A DNA stretch of 42,846 bases from Spirochaetota bacterium (GCA_020049045.1 JAIFLN010000002.1:1-42846); one strand, 5' to 3'. Positions 9,048 through 18,413 are shown, numbered from the stretch's first letter. The notes: generated by a model from the letters alone, not told the origin. Made by a program: numbers and translations.

Positions 9048-9075
9048 TTTACTTTCCTGAGTAAATTGGTAAGAT
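9048..9075 (+). promoter_or_regulatory. Promoter and inverted repeat upstream of chemoreceptor gene
   Basis: TTTACT (9048-9053) and TAAGAT (9070-9075) are 16 bp apart and could be a sigma-70-like promoter. TTTACT and AGTAAA (9060-9065) also form a 6-bp inverted repeat across the spacer, a possible operator. GGGAGG at 9086-9091 is the ribosome binding site. Confidence 0.4.
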
Positions 9076-9096
9076 ATTGAGATCCGGGAGGTCTGC

Positions 9097-10923
9097 ATGC
9101 ATTTCCGCCTGACGATCAAGATTGCCCTTGGAATTGCGGCCATCGTCTTTGTCAACTTGTTGGGTTATGGTTTCTTTTTTGTCGTCAACCTCCAGACAGT
9201 GGGTGAACTGACCGCGCGGGAGGCCTTTCAACAAAAACTGGACGGCGACCTGACAATCTTTGGTCAAAGAGTCGAGGAAGCTTATGGCAAACTCTCGCTT
9301 CAAGATCTCAAACTGGTGGGAGAAAAGGGGGAATCCCTCGAGAATCAGTTTGCCATTGTCGACAGAATGGAAGCCGAGCTGCACGTTCAGGCAACCATTT
9401 TCCAAAAGGATGACAAAGACTTCCGCCGGATTTCGACCAGCATACGAACGGCCGAAGGCGAACGTGCCATAGGGACCTTTTTGGGGACAGACAGCAAAGC
9501 CTATCCTTCGATCAGCCGGGGTGAGGACTATCATGGCGAGGCGAATATTTTGGGGGAGCCCTATGTGACAACCTATCATCCCCTCAAGGATGACGCGGGC
9601 ACAACCATCGCAGTTCTGTTTCTTGGTGTCTCCAAAAAAACCATTGGAGGGATCATTGAGGCTCAGTCCCAGTCCAGTCTCTTCAATCTGGTTTGGATTT
9701 CCCTGATTTTCGCCGTTGCTATGGTCACCGCCGGTGTTCTTGTCTTTCAGCGTCTGCTGGTTCGGCCCATCCGTGAAGTTTCAGGAACTCTGGGGATGAT
9801 TGCCCAGGGGCAGGGAGACCTGACCCTGCGGGTGATGAAGCGGACGCATGATGAAATTGGCGATCTGGCGGAAAACTTCAACCGCTTCAGCAGCCAGATG
9901 GCCGATATGGTGCGCAGCCTTTTCAAAGTCGTCGCCTCTTCCGAGGTTCAAGGGACCGAGCTGGCCACCAGTTCTGAGGAACTTTCCGCCACCATGGTTC
10001 AGGTCTCAGCCAATATGACCAGTCTGGCCAAACGGACCCAAACCTTGTTTGTTGAAGTCGGAGCCGCCTTCCAGGCCGTGCAGGGAATTGAAACCCAGAG
10101 TCAAAAGGCTTCTCGGATTGTGGAGGACCAGGCGGCGGCCATCCAAGAGACCTCCCAGGCCATCCACTCCCTGGTTCAGAAGCTTCTGGTGGTTTCGAAC
10201 GAAATCACCTTGAGGAGAAACCAGATGGTTGAGCTTGATGAAAGTGCCCGTTCGGGCGGTGCCCAAATGGAAAAAACCAATCAAGCCATGGAAAAGATCT
10301 CGAAGTCAGCGGTCGGCATCAACGAAATGATTGCGATCATCAACTCTGTTGCCATTCAGACCAACCTTCTGGCTATGAACGCCGCCATCGAAGCAGCCCA
10401 CGCCGGTCAGCATGGCCGTGGCTTCTCGGTTGTCGCCAATGAAATTCGAAAACTGGCCGAGGCGACGGCTGCCAACGCCAAAGGCATTGAAGGGTCCTTG
10501 AAAGAAATCACAGGCCAGATTGACTCTGCCGCCGTTCTTGCCCGAGGTACCGAGGCCTCCATCCGACAGATCCTTCAGGGAATAGGATCGGTTTCTTCAA
10601 GTCTCGACAGCGCTTCCAAAGAGCTGACTCAGTTCTCGAGCGAAGGTCAAACCGTGGAATCGCAGCTTTCAGCAATGAACGGGCTGACCCAGGAGGTTTT
10701 GACAGCTTCGGGGCTTGTTCTGGCCGGAAGCGGACAGATCAAAGCTTCCATGGAAGAGATCGAGAATTTGGCTCAGGAGAACAAGGAAGGCATCGAAGAG
10801 ATGAATGCCGGCATAAGGGAAGGCTCGGAAGCCACCCACAATCTGGCCCTGCTGGGGGACAGCAACGCCCAGAGCATCCGGGAACTGGACCGGTTGATCT
10901 CGGGCTTCAAAATTGCACCCTGA
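9097..10923 (+). CDS. Methyl-accepting chemotaxis protein (Cache-HAMP-MCP)
   Basis: 608 aa. One membrane helix (about 7-32), a periplasmic region of ~160 residues whose second half ([20 protein letters not shown], then [19 protein letters not shown]) resembles Cache3-Cache2-type sensors, a second helix (about 193-217), a HAMP domain ([12 protein letters not shown] to [13 protein letters not shown]), and a cytoplasmic signalling coiled-coil with the tip [20 protein letters not shown]. It should sense a small periplasmic ligand and signal to CheA/CheW. GGGAGG precedes ATG 9097. The ligand is not predictable. Confidence 0.93.
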   Translation: MHFRLTIKIALGIAAIVFVNLLGYGFFFVVNLQTVGELTAREAFQQKLDGDLTIFGQRVEEAYGKLSLQDLKLVGEKGESLENQFAIVDRMEAELHVQATIFQKDDKDFRRISTSIRTAEGERAIGTFLGTDSKAYPSISRGEDYHGEANILGEPYVTTYHPLKDDAGTTIAVLFLGVSKKTIGGIIEAQSQSSLFNLVWISLIFAVAMVTAGVLVFQRLLVRPIREVSGTLGMIAQGQGDLTLRVMKRTHDEIGDLAENFNRFSSQMADMVRSLFKVVASSEVQGTELATSSEELSATMVQVSANMTSLAKRTQTLFVEVGAAFQAVQGIETQSQKASRIVEDQAAAIQETSQAIHSLVQKLLVVSNEITLRRNQMVELDESARSGGAQMEKTNQAMEKISKSAVGINEMIAIINSVAIQTNLLAMNAAIEAAHAGQHGRGFSVVANEIRKLAEATAANAKGIEGSLKEITGQIDSAAVLARGTEASIRQILQGIGSVSSSLDSASKELTQFSSEGQTVESQLSAMNGLTQEVLTASGLVLAGSGQIKASMEEIENLAQENKEGIEEMNAGIREGSEATHNLALLGDSNAQSIRELDRLISGFKIAP

Positions 10924-10988
10924 AGCACAGCGTTCACCTTTACAGCCCTCGATTGGCTGACTATGGTGGGGGGCGTAGGAGTGCCTCA

Positions 10989-11735
10989 TTGAGCTCAGTT
11001 CCACCCGCTTCCAGGCGTTTGAGCCTGTTGGAGCCCATCATTGCCCTCACCGTTTGCCTCATGCTGGTCAGCAACATCATTTCACAGAAGTTTTTTGCGG
11101 TTTCCCTTTTAGGACTACCGGTCACCACCGATGTCGGCACCCTTCTGCTGTTCCCTTTCACCTACATCCTGTCCGATATTCTGACTGAGGTGTACGGCTA
11201 CGGTACCTCGCGCCGGGTGGTCTGGTACGCTTTCGGGGCCAATGTCTTGGCCGCCCTGATGTTCACCGCTGCCGTCGCTTTGCCCGCAAGCCCCGATTTC
11301 GCCAACCAGAATGCCTTCGCTGCGGTCTTGGGTCAGGTTCCCGGTTTGGTGGTGGCGTCACTGGCCGGTGCCTGGTTCGGTAGTTTCGCCAACGACAGTA
11401 CGTTGGCCGCCCTGAAGGTCTGGATGGTGAAGTGGGACCCCCAGCACCGCTGGTTGCCCCTGCGCACCATCGGGTCGACCCTTTTGGGCGAACTGATCGA
11501 CACCACCCTTTTTGTCGGCATTGCGGTTCTTTTTGGAGTCTTCCCCGCCGAGGCTCTGGTCAGCCTGATCATCAGTCAATGGGTACTGAAAACTTTGGTG
11601 GAAATCGTTTTCACGCCTCTGACGGTGGTGGTTATTCGAGCCCTCAAACGCCACGAGGCCCTCGATATGGTAGGCACCGAGTCTTGGAACCCCTTTGCCT
11701 TCCATAAGGACGGCGGGGAGAACCGGTACCGGTAA
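10989..11735 (+). CDS. yhhQ: Queuosine precursor transporter, YhhQ/VUT family
   Basis: 248 aa, about six membrane helices. Recognised by the family pattern LVSNIISQKFF, FPFTYILSDILTEVYGYG, GSFANDSTLAALKVW, RTIGSTLLGELIDTTLFVG and VEIVFTPLTVVVI. YhhQ-type proteins import queuosine precursors (preQ0/preQ1) for tRNA modification. Start chosen as TTG 10989 because AGGAG (10977-10981) lies 7 nt upstream; an in-frame TTG at 10953 has no such signal. No queuosine biosynthesis gene is adjacent. Confidence 0.85.
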   Translation: MSSVPPASRRLSLLEPIIALTVCLMLVSNIISQKFFAVSLLGLPVTTDVGTLLLFPFTYILSDILTEVYGYGTSRRVVWYAFGANVLAALMFTAAVALPASPDFANQNAFAAVLGQVPGLVVASLAGAWFGSFANDSTLAALKVWMVKWDPQHRWLPLRTIGSTLLGELIDTTLFVGIAVLFGVFPAEALVSLIISQWVLKTLVEIVFTPLTVVVIRALKRHEALDMVGTESWNPFAFHKDGGENRYR

Positions 11736-11747
11736 CCAGGGGGCACC

Positions 11748-11776
11748 TTGTCTTGTCTTCAGGAATTGGTTACTTT
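11748..11776 (+). promoter_or_regulatory. Promoter of PEP carboxylase operon
   Basis: TTGTCT (11748-11753) and TACTTT (11771-11776) are separated by 17 bp. The -35 lies inside CCTTGTCTTGTC (11746-11757), a 12-mer found again at the -35 of the promoter before the gene at 25762. Ribosome binding site AGGAGG is at 11794-11799. Confidence 0.45.
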
Positions 11777-11805
11777 GCTGGTCGTGAATTCCCAGGAGGA
11801 CACCC

Positions 11806-13272
11806 TTGAAAATTCCCCGATGCATGAGCACGCAGCATCCTGACAACGTCAATGTTCCCTTTTTCTCCAAGGGACAGAAGATCGGCGGTGAAGATGAGAT
11901 CAAGGAAGCGTACTACACCTTCAGCCACCTGGGCATTGATGAGCAGATGTGGGACGTGGAAGGAAAAGAGGTGGACAACTACGTGGTCAAGAAGCTTCTG
12001 ACCACCTACGAGCATTTCTTCCGCGAGAACCTTTTGGGCGAAGATGTCCGTCTCACCCTGCGTGTGCCCAACCCGGTCGAAGAACGCGCTGAAGCCAAAA
12101 TCCTGCTCGAAACACTCGAGTCCATTCCCCGCAGTTTCGATGCCAGCGCTCTTTTTTACGGCGAGGACAGGGCTCCCATTTTCGAGGTGATTCTGCCCAT
12201 GACGGACAGCGCTCCGAGCATCGACCATATTTACCGCTATTACAAAGATTTCATTGTCGGCCGCCAAAACCAGGTGTTCAAAAAAGGCGGCATCACTATA
12301 GGTCAATGGATCGGTCAGTTCAAACCGGCGACCATCAATGTCATTCCGCTGATGGAAGACCTGTACCACCAGCTGGCCGCCGATACCATTGTCCGCGAAT
12401 ACCTTTCTGACAAACCGGCCCCTGACGGTGGCCAGCGGGTGTTCCTGGCCCGTTCTGATCCTGCCATGAACTATGGAACCTTCGGTGCCGTCGTCAGCAA
12501 CAAGGTGGCGCTGATGCGCCTTCAGAAACTGTCGGCTGAAATGGGCGTCGAACTGCACCCCATTCTGGGAGCCGGTTCTGCTCCTTTCCGGGGCAATCTC
12601 AACCCCAGGACTGTCCGTCGGTTTTCCCGCGAGTACCCCTCGGTAGAAACCTTCACCCTGCAGTCTGCCTTCAAGTATGACTATCCGCTTGATGAAATTC
12701 GTGAGGCGGTACACTTTCTGCGCAATGACTACAAGCCCGGCCGGGCCATGATTTTTGATGCCGAAAGCGCGTTGGCACTAGCCGAGCCCTACACGGTCGA
12801 GTACAAGAAGCAGGTCATGGCGCTGGCACCCGTGGTCAACAAAATGGCACCGTATATCCCCAAGCGGCGTGACCGCAAGCTGCACACGGGCCTGTTTGGA
12901 TACGCCCGCAGCCTCGACGGTGTTACACTTCCCCGGGCCATCACCTTCACAGCCGCCCTGTATAGTCTGGGCCTCCCCCCCGAATTGCTGGGCCTCACAG
13001 CGTTCCAACCAGCCACTTACCACCGTGCCCGGGAGATCTACTATTTCTTTGAAGAAGATCTGCGGGATGCTCTGCGGGGTCTGAATCCCGACAGTCCATA
13101 TCTGCCCGAGGGTCTGCTGGACAAGCTCGAGGAACTGGGAATCCGCTACGAAATCGATCAGGAACAGAAGAGCCTGACGGACCAGATTCTTCGCTGCCTG
13201 AAAGAGGGAAAAACCGACAGGATTACCGAACTGGTGCTAATGGCGGGCCAAGCCCGCCGGTTCCTGGGCTGA
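11806..13272 (+). CDS. ppcA: Archaeal-type phosphoenolpyruvate carboxylase
   Basis: 488 aa. Converts PEP and bicarbonate to oxaloacetate and phosphate. It belongs to the short archaeal-type family (about 480-550 aa), not the ~900-aa bacterial enzyme: the N-terminus reads KIPRCMSTQHPDN, followed by DEIKEAYYTF, GEDVRLTLRVPNP, FEVILPMTDS and GAGSAPFRGNLNPR. The start is TTG 11806, supported by AGGAGG and by the family N-terminus beginning just there. The next two genes encode a bicarbonate transporter and its PII-like partner, so the operon probably supplies bicarbonate to this enzyme. In bacteria the archaeal type is patchily distributed, so transfer is possible. Confidence 0.93.
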   Translation: MKIPRCMSTQHPDNVNVPFFSKGQKIGGEDEIKEAYYTFSHLGIDEQMWDVEGKEVDNYVVKKLLTTYEHFFRENLLGEDVRLTLRVPNPVEERAEAKILLETLESIPRSFDASALFYGEDRAPIFEVILPMTDSAPSIDHIYRYYKDFIVGRQNQVFKKGGITIGQWIGQFKPATINVIPLMEDLYHQLAADTIVREYLSDKPAPDGGQRVFLARSDPAMNYGTFGAVVSNKVALMRLQKLSAEMGVELHPILGAGSAPFRGNLNPRTVRRFSREYPSVETFTLQSAFKYDYPLDEIREAVHFLRNDYKPGRAMIFDAESALALAEPYTVEYKKQVMALAPVVNKMAPYIPKRRDRKLHTGLFGYARSLDGVTLPRAITFTAALYSLGLPPELLGLTAFQPATYHRAREIYYFFEEDLRDALRGLNPDSPYLPEGLLDKLEELGIRYEIDQEQKSLTDQILRCLKEGKTDRITELVLMAGQARRFLG

Positions 13273-13286
13273 ACGGAAGGTCCTCG

Positions 13287-14270
13287 ATGGATCTCAACAT
13301 TCTCCTAGGAAATGTCCCTGTCCTCTTTTTCTTTTTGGGAGCCCTGGCAGCTTTCGTCAAATCGGATTTGGAAGTGCCACCTCCGCTGCCAAAACTCTTT
13401 GTTCTGTACCTACTGCTGGCCATAGGTTTTCGTGGCGGCGTGGAACTCAGCCATTCCCCGCTGACGGCCGAAGTCATAGGAACCATGCTTGCTGGAATCG
13501 GGGCTGCCACCTTGATTCCCTTGGTACTGTATTTTGCCCTTGTGAAATCCTTGGGGCCCGCCAACTCGGCAGCAGTGGCAGCCACCTATGGATCGGTCAG
13601 CGCGGTGACCTTCATCACAGCCTCCGGGTTTCTTGAGGCCCTGGGACAAACCCCTGGGGGCCACATGGTGGCGGTCACAGCTTTGGTTGAGACTCCGTCA
13701 CTGCTCGTGGCGGTTTCCCTGGCAAGAAGGGGTCTGCGGGAGCGGCGGGAAGAGACTCTGTTCCATTGGAGAGAGTTTCTCAGGGATACGTTTTTCAACG
13801 GCTCAATTCTGCTGCTCATGGGTGCCCTTCTGATTGGTGTGATAGCAGGGGCCGCAAACTCCCGGGGAGCCGAGGATCTTCTTCCTTTTACAAAGGGTTG
13901 GTTATTTACTGGTGTCCTGTGCCTGTTTCTGCTTGATCTGGGAGTTTCGGCTGCCAAGCGGTTGAAAGAGATCCGGACAAGGGTGGTCTTTATGGTGGCA
14001 GGGGGGATTCTCATTCCCCTCGTCAACGCCGCCCTTGGCCTGGGACTGGCTCTCTTGGTGGGGATGTCAGCCCCCAACGCCTTCCTGTTCGTGGTCATTC
14101 TGGCCAGCGCTTCTTACATCGTTGTGCCGGCCGCCCTCAGGTATGCTATGCCCGAGGCGAACCCAGGGTTGTTTCTGCCCATGGCGCTGGCAGTCACCTT
14201 TCCCTTTAATGTGTTATTGGGTCTACCATTATACTGGGCTGTGATCGGATCCTTCTGGAGTTTGCCATGA
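13287..14270 (+). CDS. sbtA: SbtA-type sodium-dependent bicarbonate transporter
   Basis: 327 aa, about ten membrane helices in two halves. Family signatures include PVLFFFLGALAAFVKSDLEV and PPPLPKLF at the N-terminus, GFRGGVEL in the first half, AATYGSVSAVTFITA, and a second half with FTGVLCLFLLDLGVSA and ASASYIVVPAALRYAMPEAN. Cyanobacterial SbtA imports bicarbonate with sodium. The gene follows the PEP carboxylase gene by 14 bp and overlaps the PII-like gene by four bases (ATGA at 14267), matching the known sbtA-sbtB pairing. Confidence 0.9.
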   Translation: MDLNILLGNVPVLFFFLGALAAFVKSDLEVPPPLPKLFVLYLLLAIGFRGGVELSHSPLTAEVIGTMLAGIGAATLIPLVLYFALVKSLGPANSAAVAATYGSVSAVTFITASGFLEALGQTPGGHMVAVTALVETPSLLVAVSLARRGLRERREETLFHWREFLRDTFFNGSILLLMGALLIGVIAGAANSRGAEDLLPFTKGWLFTGVLCLFLLDLGVSAAKRLKEIRTRVVFMVAGGILIPLVNAALGLGLALLVGMSAPNAFLFVVILASASYIVVPAALRYAMPEANPGLFLPMALAVTFPFNVLLGLPLYWAVIGSFWSLP

Positions 14271-14566
14271 AAACCGTCAAACGGATAGAAATCATCATTG
14301 AGCGCAATCAAAAAGACAAGGTGACCCAGTTGCTTGATCACCTTGGCTTGGAAGGATGGACAGTCATTGCGGTTGAAGAAGGCCAAGGTGACAGGGGTGC
14401 CAGGGCCAGCGGGGGGTTAGGTGGAACCGTGGAGAACTGCCTGGTATTGGTCGTGGTCCAGCCAGAGCGCTTGTCGCCAGTGTTGGAAGGACTGCGACCT
14501 CTCTTGGCCCGTTGGGGTGGGGTCTGCCTGGTCACAGATGCCCTTTGGCTAAAACACCCGAGTTAG
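14267..14566 (+). CDS. sbtB: SbtB-like PII-family protein
   Basis: 99 aa, the size of a PII monomer. The fold is suggested by beta-alpha-beta halves: KRIEIIIERNQKDKVTQLLD, then WTVIAVEEGQGDRGARASGG (T-loop region) and NCLVLVVVQPERLSPVLEGL. SbtB proteins bind adenyl nucleotides, cAMP among them, and gate SbtA. The cysteine-containing C-terminal R-loop of cyanobacterial SbtB is not visible here. Placement directly after sbtA with a start/stop overlap is the strongest evidence. An adenylyl cyclase gene lies 2.8 kb downstream; a functional link through cAMP is speculative. Confidence 0.82.
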   Translation: MKTVKRIEIIIERNQKDKVTQLLDHLGLEGWTVIAVEEGQGDRGARASGGLGGTVENCLVLVVVQPERLSPVLEGLRPLLARWGGVCLVTDALWLKHPS

Positions 14567-14592
14567 CCTAAATCCCGTAGAGACAGTATACT
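14563..14592 (+). promoter_or_regulatory. Promoter of hybrid kinase gene, possibly leaderless
   Basis: TTAGCC (14563-14568) and TATACT (14587-14592) are 18 bp apart. ATG 14599 begins 7 nt after the last base of the -10, and the six bases between are CTTTTC-like with no Shine-Dalgarno. This fits a leaderless transcript. Confidence 0.4.
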
Positions 14593-14598
14593 TTTCCT

Positions 14599-17370
14599 AT
14601 GCTCACTTCCTACGGTTCTCTCCCTTTGCGCCTGGTACCCAAAACTGTTCTCCTTCCAGCCTTATTTCTGTTTTGTGCGGGGTTGGGCGGTGCCAACAAC
14701 CTGGTTGACGCTTTTGCCAACCATTACTTCTTCCAACCCGAGACCTGGTGGACGCCCTGGCTGAGTCTTTTGATCTTCAATCTCAGTTTGATCGTTTTCC
14801 TCCATCCCATCTTGCGTTTGGCAGCCTGCGGCGACCTTCCTCCGGCGGAAGTCGGCTGGTTGGCACGCGCGGCGCTCAGACGGTTTCGACACCTCCCCGG
14901 TTTCACTATTTTGTTGTCTATTGCGTTGCTGTTTACCGGCGACGCCCTGGCAATGCTTCGAGACACCCTTGCAGGAACAATGACTGCCTTTACCATGCTG
15001 AAGGTTCTGGTCAATCTCGGTTCCGGCCTTTTCCTCGGAGTGCTGATCCATTTTTTTCTCGAGAATTCTCTCTTCTACACCAAAAAACAGCTGCGCGCCC
15101 TGGCCCCTGACCTTCCCCTCCCCTACCATTCCCTTTACTTCAAAGTCTTTCTGGTATTGACCGCCATCACTGTCCATCTCGCCGTTCAAACCGTTGCCAT
15201 TATTCCGACGTTCATTATGGTTGACCGACCGGCGCTGGCGGTTCCTGAGGCCCCCACCCCCAACCACAGCGGCACCATGCAGTGGTTGAAAAAGAACGCC
15301 GATGTTCTGTTCAACGCCTCACGGTACGGCGCTCAAGAAGTGCTCAACGTCTTCTTTTTCCAAATGGCGTTCTACTTGATTTTCATCGCTCTGATGCTTC
15401 GAGAAATCAAACTGCTGATCAAACGCCCCCTCGAAACGATTGGCGGTAGGCTGAAGGATCTCAACCGGGGCCGACCCGAAGACCTCTGTGCCATCGATGT
15501 GGTGCAGAACGATGAATTTGCCCAGGTTTTCCTCGAGATCAACCGCATGATCGAAACCCAGCAAAGCGCCCTTTCTGCTTCCCAGCAGCGGCTCTCGCAT
15601 ATTGTTGCGGGGGCGGCCGACCCCATCGTTGTCTTTGACGGGCAGGGTGTCATCCATGTGTTTAATCCGGCGGCCGAAGAATTTTTCGGTTACACCGGGG
15701 CCGAAGCCCAAGAGCTGCCGTTTTCAAAACTGGTCGATCTGCCCGAAGAAGTCGCGTGTGCTTGTGAAACCGATGCCCTGCCGCTGATCCATTACCTTCT
15801 GGAAGAAAGCTCCGCCCTTGCAAGGCACTATGGTCTTCATAAAGATGGAAGCCGAAAACCCTTCGAGTCGAACATCAGCACCACTCAGACCCCCGAAGGC
15901 TCCTTGTTCACGGCCATTTTGCGGGACATTTCCAATCAGCTGGCCGTCGAAGAAGCCTTGACCCGGGCCAAAGTCGAAGCCGAAAACGCCAACCGCATGA
16001 AGAGCGAATTTCTAGCCAACATGAGCCACGAGTTGCGCACCCCCCTGAACGCGGTCTTGGGGTTCACCCAGCTGCTCGACAACGACAAGAACCTGACAGA
16101 CGGCCAGAGAGAAAAGATCCGCACCATTTCGCGAAGCGGTGAGCATCTTCTCGAACTCATCAACGATATCCTCGACATTTCGAAAATTGAGGCCGGCAAA
16201 ATCGAGATGCATGAAACAGCCTTCGATCTTCCTACCTTTGTTGCCGACATCCGCGACATGTTCTTGCTCCGGGCCAAAAAGAAGGGTCTCAACCTCGATG
16301 TCGAAATTCTGGACGGGCTGCCGCAGTACGTTCGGGGAGACCTGGGCAAACTGCGCCAGGTTGTCATCAACCTGGTCGGCAACGCCATCAAATTCACGGC
16401 CGAAGGGGGCGTGGGACTGGTGGTGGGCCGCGACGGAGATAAAATCCGCTTTTCCGTCAACGATTCCGGGCGGGGTATTCCCGAATCCGAGCAAGAAGCC
16501 ATCCTTCAACCCTTTGTCCAGTCGTCGCTGACCGATCACGAAGGAGGCACGGGCTTGGGCCTGGCAATCTCGAGCCGGTTTGTTGAGATGATGGGGGGAA
16601 AACTCCAGGTGGCCAGCGTCGTCGACCAGGGGAGCACCTTCAGTTTCGATGTGGCTTTGGTGGAAACCGATGAGCGGCCCGAAACCCCCGACCAGGAAAT
16701 CAAGGCTGCCGCCGTCAAGGCGGGCACCTCGGTGCTGGCGCTGATTGTTGACGACAAACTGACCAACCGCCTCATTCTCAAGGAAATGCTGGAAGGCGCC
16801 GGCTTTACGACCATGGAGGCCGAAAACGGCCAACAGGCTTTGGAGCGCGCCCAGGAATACCATCCTCGTATTGTCTTTATGGACATCAAAATGCCTGTGC
16901 TCGACGGCTATGCCTCGGTGACCCGGCTCAAGGCCGACCCTCAGACTCGGGAAATTCCTGTTTTTGCTCTGACCGCCAGCGCTTTCAAGCACGATGAGCA
17001 AAAGATCAAGGAAGCCGGATTCAACGGCTTTTTGGCCAAACCGTTCAAACAGAGCGCGCTGTTCCGCCTTATCTACGACCACACCGACATTGAGCTGGAG
17101 TACGAAACAGGAGTCGTGGAATCTGAGGTGGCGGCCGGTCCGGTGGACTACAACCGAGTCCGGCAGCATCTGGGGAAAACGGGACTGGCGGCCCTGGAAG
17201 ATCTGGCAATGATTAACGATTTTGCGGCGGTGCGCCGCCTGGCAGACGAGTGGGCCGCCGACCTGCCGGAGTTTGCACAGGTGCTGCGTTCCCTCGTTTC
17301 GAGCTTTGACGAAGCCGGCTTGCAGCGGGAAATCGATGCGCTGAAGCCCTTGCAGGAGACCACGGCATGA
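14599..17370 (+). CDS. Membrane hybrid sensor histidine kinase (PAS-HisKA-HATPase-REC)
   Basis: 923 aa. About six membrane helices occupy residues 15-265, followed by a linker, a PAS domain near residues 330-450 (ADPIVVFDGQGVIHVFNPAA), a HisKA domain with phospho-acceptor His477 in NMSHELRTPLNAVLGF, an ATPase domain (VVINLVGNAIKFT, DSGRGIPE, GGTGLGLAIS), and a C-terminal receiver with Asp762 in IVFMDIKMPVLDG. A further ~75 residues after the receiver show no clear HPt motif. It probably passes phosphate to the receiver of the next gene, with which it shares ATGA at 17367. The stimulus is unknown. Confidence 0.92.
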   Translation: MLTSYGSLPLRLVPKTVLLPALFLFCAGLGGANNLVDAFANHYFFQPETWWTPWLSLLIFNLSLIVFLHPILRLAACGDLPPAEVGWLARAALRRFRHLPGFTILLSIALLFTGDALAMLRDTLAGTMTAFTMLKVLVNLGSGLFLGVLIHFFLENSLFYTKKQLRALAPDLPLPYHSLYFKVFLVLTAITVHLAVQTVAIIPTFIMVDRPALAVPEAPTPNHSGTMQWLKKNADVLFNASRYGAQEVLNVFFFQMAFYLIFIALMLREIKLLIKRPLETIGGRLKDLNRGRPEDLCAIDVVQNDEFAQVFLEINRMIETQQSALSASQQRLSHIVAGAADPIVVFDGQGVIHVFNPAAEEFFGYTGAEAQELPFSKLVDLPEEVACACETDALPLIHYLLEESSALARHYGLHKDGSRKPFESNISTTQTPEGSLFTAILRDISNQLAVEEALTRAKVEAENANRMKSEFLANMSHELRTPLNAVLGFTQLLDNDKNLTDGQREKIRTISRSGEHLLELINDILDISKIEAGKIEMHETAFDLPTFVADIRDMFLLRAKKKGLNLDVEILDGLPQYVRGDLGKLRQVVINLVGNAIKFTAEGGVGLVVGRDGDKIRFSVNDSGRGIPESEQEAILQPFVQSSLTDHEGGTGLGLAISSRFVEMMGGKLQVASVVDQGSTFSFDVALVETDERPETPDQEIKAAAVKAGTSVLALIVDDKLTNRLILKEMLEGAGFTTMEAENGQQALERAQEYHPRIVFMDIKMPVLDGYASVTRLKADPQTREIPVFALTASAFKHDEQKIKEAGFNGFLAKPFKQSALFRLIYDHTDIELEYETGVVESEVAAGPVDYNRVRQHLGKTGLAALEDLAMINDFAAVRRLADEWAADLPEFAQVLRSLVSSFDEAGLQREIDALKPLQETTA

Positions 17371-18413
17371 ACCTACCCGTTTCACGAATCCTTATTGTCG
17401 ACGATATTGAGGAAAACCTGAAAGTTCTCACTGAGACCCTGCAGGAGAGCGGCTACAATCCTTTGCAGGCCAAGAGCGGCGAGCGGGCCTTGCAGATTGC
17501 CGCCAAGGCAATCCCCGATCTGATTCTGCTCGATGTGAAAATGCCCGGCATGGACGGCTACGAGACCATTGCGGCGTTGAAGGCCAATCCGGTGACAGCC
17601 GACATACCTGTGATTTTTATTTCAGCCCTCGGGCAGATTGAGGATAAGGTCAAAGGCTTCCAATCGGGAGCCGTCGATTACGTGTCCAAGCCCTTCCAGA
17701 AAGAAGAGGTGCTGGCACGGGTGGGCACCCACCTCAAACTGCGGCAGACTCAGCGCGCGGTGGAAGCCGAACGGGAAAAGTCTGAAAAGCTTCTGCACAA
17801 CATTCTGCCCCGCGCCGTGGCTCAGTCCCTTAAGGAGCACGGTTGCAGCGACCCCCAGCTGTTCCCCGAGGTGACGATTTTGTTTTCGGATCTGGTGGGG
17901 TTTACCGAGCTTTCGGCACAGCTGGACCCCAAGACACTGATTGCCGAGCTCAATGCGCTGTTCACGGCCTTTGACGCCATCATGGAGCGGCACGGCTGCG
18001 AACGGATCAAGACTGTGGGCGACGCGTACTTTGCCGCTTGTGGCATTCCCGAGCCCCGGGAAAACCATGCCTTGCGGATGGCTTCGGCGGCGCTGGACAT
18101 GCGCGATTTTGTCGTCCAGCGGAAAAAGACGGCGGCCCTTTCATGGGATATGCGCATTGGCCTCCATTCCGGACCGGCGGTGGCCGGCATCGTCGGTACC
18201 CACAAATACATTTATGACGTCTTTGGCGACACCGTGAACACCGCCAGCCGCATGGAAAGCCTTAGTGAACCAATGAAAATCAACTTGTCTGATACCACCA
18301 GGTCTCTGATCAAGGACCGCATGGTGACCACGGCCCGTGAACCGGTTCCGGTCAAGGGAAAGGGCGAGATGCGGATGTGGTTTTTGGAAGGGCCGTCTTC
18401 CGGGCCATCCTAA
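17367..18413 (+). CDS. Response regulator with class III adenylyl cyclase output
   Basis: 348 aa. Receiver domain (residues 5-125) with phospho-acceptor Asp56 in LILLDVKMPGMDGYE and Lys108 in VSKPF. A coiled linker ending HNILPRAVAQSL leads to a class III cyclase domain (165-345). Metal ligands are Asp175 (LFSDLVGF) and Asp219 (VGDAYFA). Lys215 and Asp284 (YDVFGD) are the adenine-selecting residues, and Asn291 and Arg295 (NTASRM) are the transition-state pair. All point to an active ATP-using cyclase controlled by the coupled kinase, so phosphorelay to cAMP. Its last 62 bases overlap the convergent NUDIX gene. Confidence 0.93.
   Translation: MNLPVSRILIVDDIEENLKVLTETLQESGYNPLQAKSGERALQIAAKAIPDLILLDVKMPGMDGYETIAALKANPVTADIPVIFISALGQIEDKVKGFQSGAVDYVSKPFQKEEVLARVGTHLKLRQTQRAVEAEREKSEKLLHNILPRAVAQSLKEHGCSDPQLFPEVTILFSDLVGFTELSAQLDPKTLIAELNALFTAFDAIMERHGCERIKTVGDAYFAACGIPEPRENHALRMASAALDMRDFVVQRKKTAALSWDMRIGLHSGPAVAGIVGTHKYIYDVFGDTVNTASRMESLSEPMKINLSDTTRSLIKDRMVTTAREPVPVKGKGEMRMWFLEGPSSGPS

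Noticed and set aside
11770-12714. 314-codon open frame on the minus strand
   Set aside because: Antisense of the PEP carboxylase gene; a by-product of codon bias.
16012-17385. 457-codon open frame on the minus strand
   Set aside because: Lies antisense to the hybrid histidine kinase, whose domains are unmistakable; no family resemblance of its own.
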